Shown here piece by piece: positions 34,798-41,423 of a stretch of 43,877 nucleotides of DNA. The stretch comes from Candidatus Danuiimicrobium aquiferis. GTDB lineage: Bacteria; Omnitrophota; Omnitrophia; Omnitrophales; Danuiimicrobiaceae. Each line of letters opens with the position of its first letter. Positions within the stretch are counted from its first letter, which is position 1. The stretch spans positions 1-43,877 of the forward strand of contig MHFR01000054.1 of assembly GCA_001804285.1 (NCBI GenBank), written 5' to 3'. The translations under genes were made by a program, and so were the position numbers. The notes beneath the pieces were generated by a model, which saw nothing but the letters and a program-made list of their open reading frames with translations, did no database searches and was not told the DNA's origin.

Positions 34798-35757
34798 TTA
34801 CAGCTTTTCTTCGGACTTGGTTTGTCGATCATAAATATCTTCATTCACAGATTTACTTTTCCTATTGAACCAGAAAACACCGTATAATCCAAGCAATATC
34901 GCAAAACTGGCAAGACCGATCAAGGGCATGGCTTCGCCGTAATGTTTGAGCGCCCCCTTCTCCGGCTCTTTGCCGGCCTGTTCGAGAAAGGCGTTCAAAT
35001 CAGAAATTTCATCAGCAGTCAAAGGGTTCTCCCCATAAGCTTCTCGCATTAAAGGGAATGGCGCTTTTTCCAGGATCGCTCGCAGCCGGGCTTCGCCTAA
35101 GCAGGAATAAGCGGCCGCGAGCTCTTTGGCTAAATGGCCTACCCCCGCAGTCGTAGAGTGTCCAAGATCATGGCACGCGAAACAGGAGGGACCCCCTCGG
35201 GAAAATCGTTGCGTTCCTTGAAATAATGCTCGCCCCTTGTCTACCTCTTCCTTAGTAGCTGATCTCTTGATCATCTTGGCTTGACCTGGGGAAGCTCCCC
35301 CGCTAGCGAGGGGTGAACTCGCCGCCACAGCCTGTGACCCCTGCGTGGGTTTTGACGCCGGGGCCGCTTCTTTCAGATATTCGATCACCGCGTCGACTTC
35401 TTCCGATGTCAAACCAGGATCGCTCATAGGTTCTTTGTATTTGGCAAGGAGTTCCATCGCAATAGGGTCTTTAGCTTCGAACATTTTGGAGGGAAATTGA
35501 ATAAAACCCTTCAGCCATGCTTCAGCACGACGCAAAGTAACATCTCGCAGATCCGGAACCGTATCATCTCCTACACCAAGGGTATGACAAGCCGCACAAT
35601 TTTCTGAGAAGATCACGGATCCTTTTCCCCGGACTCCGGAAACCTGGGCGGAACTTGATGCCTCAGTTTTTGTCGGATCGGTTGAAGCCCAGACCGCAGG
35701 GAAAATGAAAAATAAAAACATCATTAAGATTGAAAGAGAAAATATTTTTTTTATCAC
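34798..35757 (-). CDS. Membrane-anchored dihaem cytochrome c (paralogue of the hexahaem protein)
   Basis: Starting at the GTG at 35757 the protein has a signal peptide (IKKIFSLSILMMFLFFIFPAVWA), two CxxCH haem sites (C54 and C192) and a C-terminal membrane helix. It aligns over its whole mature length with residues about 298-571 of the hexahaem cytochrome, including the ending VYDRQTKSxxKL. It thus corresponds to that protein without its N-terminal tetrahaem part, with a new signal sequence. The upstream frame to 35820 is not used. It may be an alternative electron carrier for the nar-bc system. Confidence 0.88.
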   Translation of the reverse strand: MIKKIFSLSILMMFLFFIFPAVWASTDPTKTEASSSAQVSGVRGKGSVIFSENCAACHTLGVGDDTVPDLRDVTLRRAEAWLKGFIQFPSKMFEAKDPIAMELLAKYKEPMSDPGLTSEEVDAVIEYLKEAAPASKPTQGSQAVAASSPLASGGASPGQAKMIKRSATKEEVDKGRALFQGTQRFSRGGPSCFACHDLGHSTTAGVGHLAKELAAAYSCLGEARLRAILEKAPFPLMREAYGENPLTADEISDLNAFLEQAGKEPEKGALKHYGEAMPLIGLASFAILLGLYGVFWFNRKSKSVNEDIYDRQTKSEEKL

Positions 35758-35908
35758 GCCCTCAGTTCTCCCGCGGACAAATGTTTGGGTTATGAGCCAA
35801 CAAGCACGCCATGACGCCACCCTGCTGAATGATAGCTACAACATTGTTAGTGTGCAATGTGCCAATCACGATGGTGGTGTGCATGCTTTCCCTCCCAGTA
35901 CTGTTCTC

Positions 35909-35961
35909 CATTTGATTTTAGGGGTTAACAGTGCTGTGCCGCATACCCCTAATTTCAAATG
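35909..35961. promoter_or_regulatory. Imperfect 16-bp hairpin upstream of the dihaem cytochrome
   Basis: The arms 35909-35924 (CATTTGATTTTAGGGG) and 35946-35961 pair at 14 of 16 positions around a 21-base loop. It lies between the pyruvate-kinase-like gene and the cytochrome, close after the former's stop, and could be a terminator-like or regulatory structure. No T-run follows on the minus strand. Confidence 0.5.
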
Positions 35962-35971
35962 TGATGCGGAA

Positions 35972-36487
35972 CTAGCGGGCAACTTCGAGAACTTTTTCTA
36001 GGATTGGCCATTTATTTCGCGGCTTAATAAAAAATACAGCACTGCTATCCGCACCGCTTCCCTTACCGGCAATTACCACAACCCTTCCGTCTCTCAAGAT
36101 ATTTCCTTCGATTAACATACGGGCGATGATGTGGCATACCTTGATCCCTGTACCAAACTTTTCTTTTATATTCCTTAAATGCCTATGCCAGGCTGGCAAT
36201 CCAAATCTTTCAAAAATCGCATCCACGATTCTTCGCAAAAGCATGCCCTGAATATTATGTGTATAAATTGTTACGCAATTAACCAAAAGCCATCTCCTTA
36301 TTTCTTCCTTAAACCTTCTTTCTTGCGGAAGTCTTCCTTCGTCGTGCGTAACCACGATCAGTTTTAATTTGCTACCTTTTGCAAGTTCAAAAAGTTTCAG
36401 GGCCGTGCCTCCGGTTGTGGATGCGATCACAATAGTTGATATTTTCTCTTTCTTTGCTACATCGATCGCATTTTCTAAAACAGTCAT
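35972..36487 (-). CDS. Pyruvate kinase C-terminal (alpha/beta) domain-like protein
   Basis: A 171-aa stand-alone protein resembling the regulatory C-terminal domain of pyruvate kinase: ENAIDVAKKEKISTIVIASTTGGTA, then LKLIVVTHDEG, and VVVIAGKGSGADSSAVF near the end. No catalytic barrel is present. Such free domains occur widely with unknown function. The start is the ATG at 36487, with AGGA six bases upstream. The longer frame to 36679 overlaps the receiver gene and is rejected. Confidence 0.75.
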   Translation of the reverse strand: MTVLENAIDVAKKEKISTIVIASTTGGTALKLFELAKGSKLKLIVVTHDEGRLPQERRFKEEIRRWLLVNCVTIYTHNIQGMLLRRIVDAIFERFGLPAWHRHLRNIKEKFGTGIKVCHIIARMLIEGNILRDGRVVVIAGKGSGADSSAVFFIKPRNKWPILEKVLEVAR

Positions 36488-36593
36488 AACACTTCCTTTT
36501 CGTCTTAAATGGGCACCATCGCTGGGCGAAACAATCGCTGAAATAATATATGTGAAGGGGTTAAGCATATAATGTGGAGGTTTAGCAATTCTC

Positions 36594-37010
36594 TCATGAT
36601 TGCACACGCTTAAGGAGTTGTCCGATACAGTCCAGTAGACCCTGAGGGTCAACGGACTTTGCCAGACAGCCTTGCGCACCGGCTGTTTTTACAAGTTCGG
36701 ACAACTGGCCGATATCGGCAACAGCGGAAATAACGACCACGGGGATGTGCTTGAACGTTTCGTGCTGCCGGATCTTTTTGCAGATATCCTCTCCCGTCAG
36801 ATCCGGAAGTTGAAAATCCAGCAGGACCAGATCCGTTTTCCCCTTTTCAAGGAACTTAAAGGTCGTCCGGCCGTCCGACGCCATCTGAACTTCATAACCC
36901 GCCTTTTGAAGACGCACGGCGGTCAGCCTGAGAAGATCGGGTTCATCATCCACGATCAATACTGTTTTTGATATATTACAGCTCTGCCTTTTCCCGGGCG
37001 CTGGCGTCAT
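36594..37010 (-). CDS. Single-domain CheY-like response regulator
   Basis: A 138-aa receiver domain with no output domain. The acidic pair D21-D22, phospho-acceptor D65 (LVLLDFQLPD), S95 and K118 are in place, so it should be phosphorylated. No histidine kinase is in the window. The ATG overlaps the stop of the small Cys-rich gene upstream (ATGA), suggesting coupled translation. Confidence 0.9.
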   Translation of the reverse strand: MTPAPGKRQSCNISKTVLIVDDEPDLLRLTAVRLQKAGYEVQMASDGRTTFKFLEKGKTDLVLLDFQLPDLTGEDICKKIRQHETFKHIPVVVISAVADIGQLSELVKTAGAQGCLAKSVDPQGLLDCIGQLLKRVQS

Positions 37011-37189
37011 CTCGTTTTCCGTCTTTTTCTTATGCCATCATGCGTTTGAGAAGTCGCACCGATAGAGTCACCATGGCCAACAATCTCCAACCCCTTTCCC
37101 TCTAGAACGCACCCTTTGCTCAGCGGCCTGCATCCTCTGCGACGCTTCTTACAGAATTCCTTGTCTTCATGCGGACAACTCCAACTCAT
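37007..37189 (-). CDS. Small Cys-rich protein coupled to the receiver
   Basis: A 60-aa basic protein whose N-terminal half has four cysteines and a histidine in CPHEDKEFCKKRRRGC followed by SKGCVL, which suggests a small zinc- or metal-binding knuckle. The rest is Arg/Lys-rich and disordered. The start at 37189 has AGGG a few bases upstream, and its stop overlaps the receiver start by 4 bp. These support a real gene despite the size. The function is unknown. Confidence 0.6.
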   Translation of the reverse strand: MSWSCPHEDKEFCKKRRRGCRPLSKGCVLEGKGLEIVGHGDSIGATSQTHDGIRKRRKTR

Positions 37190-37225
37190 GACAACCCTAT
37201 TTTTTTCAATCCTTCTTCTTTAATT

Positions 37226-38359
37226 TTAAAATGCATTCTCCAAATCCTCAATTAGGTCATCGACGCCTTCAATGCCGACCGAAATCCGAATGGTCTCCGG
37301 CGTGATGCCTGAGGCCCTGAGTCCTTCCGGTCCCATTGAAGCATGGCTCATGGTCCATGGATGTTCGATAAGAGATTCCACGCCACCCAAAGATTCCGCT
37401 AGTTGTAAAACTTTCAATTTCTTGAAAAAACTTTTGAGAGGAGTTTTCGATGTGTCCAGTTCAAAAGCCAACATGCCGCCAAAACCCTTCATTTGTTTTT
37501 TAATGAGGGCCCGCTGAGGATGGCTTTTTAGGCCTGTGTAATAAACCTTTTTGACACGGGGATGTTTTTCGAGAAAGGCTGCCATTTTCATGGCATTGTG
37601 TTGGTGTGCTTCCATGCGACACGGCAGAGTCTTGATGCCGCGAAGGACAAGCCAAGCATCGAACGGCGCTTCACTTGCGCCGATTGCATTGACCAGCAAT
37701 TTTATTTTTTCTTCTATGCTTTTATCGTTATATACGATGACGCCGCCAACAACGTCGCTATGTCCGTTGAGATACTTGGTCGTAGAATGCACAACAATAT
37801 CAGCGCCGAATTCAAAGGGCCTTTGAAAATAGGGCGAAAGAAAAGTATTGTCCACAACGGTCAGGATCCCTTGGCTTTTTGCCAGGCCGATCACAGCTTT
37901 CAGATCAACAATATGCAAAAGCGGGTTCGAAGGAGTCTCGATCCAAATCATCTTGGTTTTGGGGCAAATCTCCTTTTTGATTTCCTTCAGGTTCATCATG
38001 TTGATAAAGGAAAAAGAGAGGCCCCTCTTGGCAAAAACTTCTCTAAACAAACGGTAAGTGCCGCCGTAAATGTCATTGCCGGTAACTATATGATCCCCGG
38101 CTTCACACAAAAGCATGATCGCGGTAATAGCGGCCATGCCTGTGGCGGTGGCCGCTGCGCCGGTCCCTCCTTCGAGCGCTGCAATATTTTCTTCCAACGC
38201 AGTTCGCGTCGGATTACCGCTGCGCGTATAGTCGTAGCCTTTATTTTTCCCCAATTTCTCGAAACGGAAGGTGGAAGTTAGATAAATCGGGGTGATGACC
38301 GAATTGTAGGTAGAATCTTTGACAGTGCCTGCAAGAACCGCCTTTGTTCGAATATTCAT
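37226..38359 (-). CDS. Trans-sulfuration PLP enzyme (cystathionine gamma-synthase/lyase family)
   Basis: A Cys/Met-metabolism PLP enzyme. YDYTRSGNPTRTALE, the PLP-lysine region VVHSTTKYLNGHSDVVGG and SLGGVESLIEHPWTMSHASM are typical. The 377 aa match the family. Sequence alone does not separate cystathionine gamma-synthase from gamma-lyase or related enzymes. The ATG at 38359 has AGGAGG eight bases upstream; the frame to 38410 is not used. It may provide cysteine or sulfide for the many Fe-S and Moco enzymes nearby. Confidence 0.9.
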   Translation of the reverse strand: MNIRTKAVLAGTVKDSTYNSVITPIYLTSTFRFEKLGKNKGYDYTRSGNPTRTALEENIAALEGGTGAAATATGMAAITAIMLLCEAGDHIVTGNDIYGGTYRLFREVFAKRGLSFSFINMMNLKEIKKEICPKTKMIWIETPSNPLLHIVDLKAVIGLAKSQGILTVVDNTFLSPYFQRPFEFGADIVVHSTTKYLNGHSDVVGGVIVYNDKSIEEKIKLLVNAIGASEAPFDAWLVLRGIKTLPCRMEAHQHNAMKMAAFLEKHPRVKKVYYTGLKSHPQRALIKKQMKGFGGMLAFELDTSKTPLKSFFKKLKVLQLAESLGGVESLIEHPWTMSHASMGPEGLRASGITPETIRISVGIEGVDDLIEDLENAF

Positions 38360-38568
38360 TACCAGAACCTCCTCACAAATGAAACAGATGCATACGGAAT
38401 CAGAACACAATTTCTGAAATCATGGCCACCTAACTTTTTATCCCTCTTCGCCATTAACAAAAATGGGGAACCGAGTAGTATTTACCCCATCGATGATGCT
38501 CTTCGGACGAATTCGCTATCCCCCACCAGTGCCTAGCGGGAAACTCAAAGTGATGGGGAGCAATTTTT
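38360..38568. other. 209-bp gap before the trans-sulfuration gene
   Basis: No ORF. The first 20 bases hold the strong ribosome-binding site for the gene below. The remainder is GC-rich with several GGGG/CCCC tracts at about 38464-38470, 38486-38489, 38521-38524 and 38555-38560. I could not fold it into a known riboswitch such as SAM. Confidence 0.35.
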
Positions 38569-39288
38569 TCAGCATGCATCTTCCCAACGACGACCCGCCT
38601 CATGCTCGATCTGATCTAATAAACGAATGATTAGTTTCTCGATCTGTTGCAAATAGATGCCCCTCTTCAATATTTTTTCCTTCGTTTGAATATACTTCCC
38701 TTCGGTTAGTTCATGGCCACAGTGATCTACCAAACGGTGAATGCTTTCCTCGGATGACTCCAGATGAAATTGGAGTCCAAACACATGCCCGTCATATTCG
38801 AATGCTTGATTAACACAGCCTTCACTTTTTGCGATCCATGTCGCACCCACTGGAAGCTCGAAGGTATCGCCGTGCCAGTGAAAAGCGATAAACGTATCCG
38901 GCAAAACACTAAAAACGGAGGATCTTTTGCCCGGCTCCGTCAAATAAACAGAATGCCATCCGATCTCTTTATGAGCATTCTTGGGAACCCGTGCTCCAAG
39001 TACATCTGCGATTAGTTGCGCCCCTAAACAAATTCCTAATACGAATTTATTTTCAGCGATCGCCTCCCTAATTATTTTTTTTTCTTGAATCAACCATGGA
39101 TACTGTTCCTCTTCGTAAACGTTCATCGGCCCTCCCATGACGATAAGCCAATCAAATTCATTCGGGGAAGGAAGCTTCTCATTACGACAAAGGAGTGTTT
39201 TCGCCACGGAATGACCTTTTTCCCGCGCCCACGACTCAATATTTGCCAAATCTTCAAACTCTACGTGCTGTAATGAATGGATACGCAT
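38569..39288 (-). CDS. Class I glutamine amidotransferase (GuaA-like, stand-alone)
   Basis: A 239-aa stand-alone amidotransferase of the GMP-synthase-like type. The catalytic triad is C87 (GICLGAQL), H175 and E177 (LQFHLE). The oxyanion segment IVMGGPMNVYEE is also typical. No synthetase domain or partner subunit is adjacent, so the acceptor is unknown. It lies 22 bp after the YgbA-like gene. Confidence 0.88.
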   Translation of the reverse strand: MRIHSLQHVEFEDLANIESWAREKGHSVAKTLLCRNEKLPSPNEFDWLIVMGGPMNVYEEEQYPWLIQEKKIIREAIAENKFVLGICLGAQLIADVLGARVPKNAHKEIGWHSVYLTEPGKRSSVFSVLPDTFIAFHWHGDTFELPVGATWIAKSEGCVNQAFEYDGHVFGLQFHLESSEESIHRLVDHCGHELTEGKYIQTKEKILKRGIYLQQIEKLIIRLLDQIEHEAGRRWEDAC

Positions 39289-39310
39289 CTTCTTTTATCC
39301 CTTTCGACAT

Positions 39311-39706
39311 TCATGCCACAGAGGTTAGCCTTCTTCTTTCATCCGCTTGCCTAGACTTTTTACGTTCTAGATATTTCTGAACTTTCTCTCCTGGTTTTGT
39401 ATTTCCAGTAAAGAGATGACTGAGAGCAAGAAAAGGATGACGCAAAAACATTTTCGGCCCCGAATAACGCATCACATGGCTAATTTCGTTCCGCCTGGCA
39501 GGGTGATAACAATGAACTGGACACAAGGCACAAACAGGCTTTTCTTCGCCAAAAACACATTTGTCGAGGCGTTCATGCGCGTATCGCAAAAGATCCGAAC
39601 AAGATTCACACGATTCGTGTTCCCGGCAAGCATGATCGTTTCCGCGGCAATAGATTTCAACCATCGCCTTCACTGTCTTCTTTTCTCGCAATAAGCCGTT
39701 ACTCAT
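39311..39706 (-). CDS. YgbA-family nitrosative-stress protein
   Basis: Recognised from REKKTVKAMVEIYCRGN, CSDLLRYAHERLDKCVFGEEKPVCALCPVHCY and ISHVMRYSGPKMF, which define the family of E. coli YgbA, a gene induced by nitric oxide through NsrR. Many conserved cysteines suggest metal or Fe-S binding. Two adjacent ATGs (39709 and 39706) follow AAGGA; I choose the second for spacing. The open frame to 39772 is longer than the family. Confidence 0.85.
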   Translation of the reverse strand: MSNGLLREKKTVKAMVEIYCRGNDHACREHESCESCSDLLRYAHERLDKCVFGEEKPVCALCPVHCYHPARRNEISHVMRYSGPKMFLRHPFLALSHLFTGNTKPGEKVQKYLERKKSRQADERRRLTSVA

Positions 39707-39834
39707 CATTTTCCTTGTCACCGCAAAGCGCCATTGCATTGCGGTTCTTTTAACGCTCTCGGTTGATGTCAAAATGAAAAGACTCCCACCATCGTATCAT
39801 AATCCACGCATATCCCTTTCTGACGGATATGCTA

Positions 39835-40311
39835 TTAGACCCAATCTTCCGAAAGCACATCCCCTTGCAAACTTACGACAATGGATTTAATCGGAATCTT
39901 TCTCTTGGCTGATTGCAAGGCCTGGCGCGCCATAGCTACCAATCCCGCACAGCACGGCACCTGCATCGTCATAACCGTGAGAGTATTAATCTTAGCGTCG
40001 TCTATAAAAGATTTTATCTTTTCAATATACACATCCTGCCCCTCATCTAATTTTGGACAAGCTATAGCGATACTTTTTCCCTTCAGGTAATCTTTGTGAA
40101 AATCCCCCACGCTAAAGGCCACACAATCCGCAGACAAAAGCACGTCCGCTTTTTGATAATATGGCGCTTGGGGCGATACCAAGTGCAGCTGGATGGGCCA
40201 CTGCCTCAGCTGCGACTGGCGTGTTCCGCCTTCTTCCTCCCCGCCCTTTGTGTCCTTTCTGAAATCCTGCATCTTTGAGCCCGGACATCCGCACATTTCT
40301 TCACCATTCAT
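39835..40311 (-). CDS. Stand-alone C-terminal domain of NO-stress ferredoxin-type proteins
   Basis: A 158-aa protein starting MCGCPGS, then QLRQWPIQLHLVSPQAPYYQ, LLSADCVAFSVGDFHKDYLKGK, IACPKLDEG and VPCCAGL. From memory this is the C-terminal half of larger proteins that start with two 4Fe-4S ferredoxin motifs and lie next to hybrid cluster protein genes in anaerobes. Here the ferredoxin part is missing, and a strong AGGAGG before the ATG shows that the short form is a real start. It overlaps the hemerythrin gene by 11 bp. Confidence 0.75.
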   Translation of the reverse strand: MNGEEMCGCPGSKMQDFRKDTKGGEEEGGTRQSQLRQWPIQLHLVSPQAPYYQKADVLLSADCVAFSVGDFHKDYLKGKSIAIACPKLDEGQDVYIEKIKSFIDDAKINTLTVMTMQVPCCAGLVAMARQALQSAKRKIPIKSIVVSLQGDVLSEDWV

Positions 40312-41119
40312 TTTGTTGCCTCCTTTTTTTTATTTTTCGAACTTTTTCCTCTGCCTCATGCGCGAATTTTTCGCATTGCTCTATCATTCCCTTGTCTATT
40401 CTTGCTTCCGCCTCATCAAACTTGGCAAATAGTTCGCCCACTTGCCTCGTGGAAAGACCTCTGTCGATCCACGGATATAATATTTCATCCTCCTTCTTGA
40501 TATGTTCTTTCAAAAGATCCTTGTATGCGCTAAGGTGCTGGACAATAGCTTCTTTGTCCTTACTCTTCACGGCTTCCGATGTCGCCTTAACATGACCGCG
40601 TGCTGTCTCATGGTCCCGGAGTATCGTCTTGATAATATCCAGATTCTTATCGGTATATCCGAACAATATATCCTCTTCTTTCGCGTGATGGAATTTGTCC
40701 GCATAAAACCGGACGAAATCGAGACTGTCCGATATCCACCGCATGCCCGCCTCTGATTCGATATCGATTTCTTCAAGAACACTCGGTATCAGTTCCAACC
40801 ATTGCTTTATTACGATGTGTTCATCCACCAGTCTTTTAATCGGGGGGGAATATTTTATATTTCCGACGGGCGCTTTGCAGGTTAAGGCTTTACCTTCCGG
40901 TCTTTTGACATTCCTTTTCGGATAGATGGCTTTTTCTATCCGGTACAAAAGCTGCGCCTCCTGATCCGCAGGAAGGTTGTGAATACCCACCACATCTTTT
41001 AAAAGACACGACCCTAAGGTGCACGGAACACAGCCGATCTTATATTCCTCGAGTATCCGGCCAACTTCCGGAAACTTCCCGATGATTTCTTTTATGGAGA
41101 CATTCAGATATTTTTCCAT
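40301..41119 (-). CDS. Hemerythrin-domain protein, RIC/ScdA-like
   Basis: Residues 1-65 resemble an N-terminal module with GRILEEYKIGCVPCTLGSCLLKDV (three cysteines). From about 90 to 215 there is a four-helix hemerythrin domain with iron ligands near H101, H144/H145 and E149, H170, and H206 with E210. Such proteins bind a di-iron centre and in the RIC (YtfE/ScdA) family repair Fe-S clusters damaged by NO. It lies between norZ and two other NO-linked genes. A 15-residue charged tail ends the chain. Confidence 0.88.
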   Translation of the reverse strand: MEKYLNVSIKEIIGKFPEVGRILEEYKIGCVPCTLGSCLLKDVVGIHNLPADQEAQLLYRIEKAIYPKRNVKRPEGKALTCKAPVGNIKYSPPIKRLVDEHIVIKQWLELIPSVLEEIDIESEAGMRWISDSLDFVRFYADKFHHAKEEDILFGYTDKNLDIIKTILRDHETARGHVKATSEAVKSKDKEAIVQHLSAYKDLLKEHIKKEDEILYPWIDRGLSTRQVGELFAKFDEAEARIDKGMIEQCEKFAHEAEEKVRKIKKRRQQNEW

Positions 41120-41423
41120 AGCCCTTGAGGTTTTATTCTCCTGAAATCGACGGGGTAAAACAGCCGTTACCTATAACATCAAATTTCATTGATACTCACG
41201 CCGTCACGGGTGCGACACTAAAAATAACTGCTTAGAGACTCGCCCAGCCCACATCTTCGATGCTGGGAACGGCTCATCCCTATCTTACGGAACGGGAAGT
41301 CCCTCTAAGTTAAATACTATTTGTCATTCCCCCTTCGCGACACCTCGGATCAATGCCCTCGACAGTACGCACTTCAACTGCGGCAATTACCCTGTTATTC
41401 TCGACGCCCGGGCCGAAGGATCG
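41120..41423. other. 304-bp gap between norZ and the hemerythrin gene
   Basis: No gene. It holds a compound hairpin at 41243-41267 (CCCAG/CTGGG outer, ATC/GAT inner) and an inverted repeat ATCAA-N6-TTGAT further down, which resembles an inverted FNR/DNR box but has the half-sites in the opposite order. A regulated leader for the hemerythrin operon is possible. Confidence 0.4.

Noticed and set aside
37562-38281. Plus-strand open frame of 239 codons
   Set aside because: Antisense to the PLP trans-sulfuration gene and without recognisable motifs.
41180-41210. FNR/DNR box upstream of the hemerythrin gene
   Set aside because: The half-sites are in the order ATCAA-N6-TTGAT, not TTGAT-N4-ATCAA.
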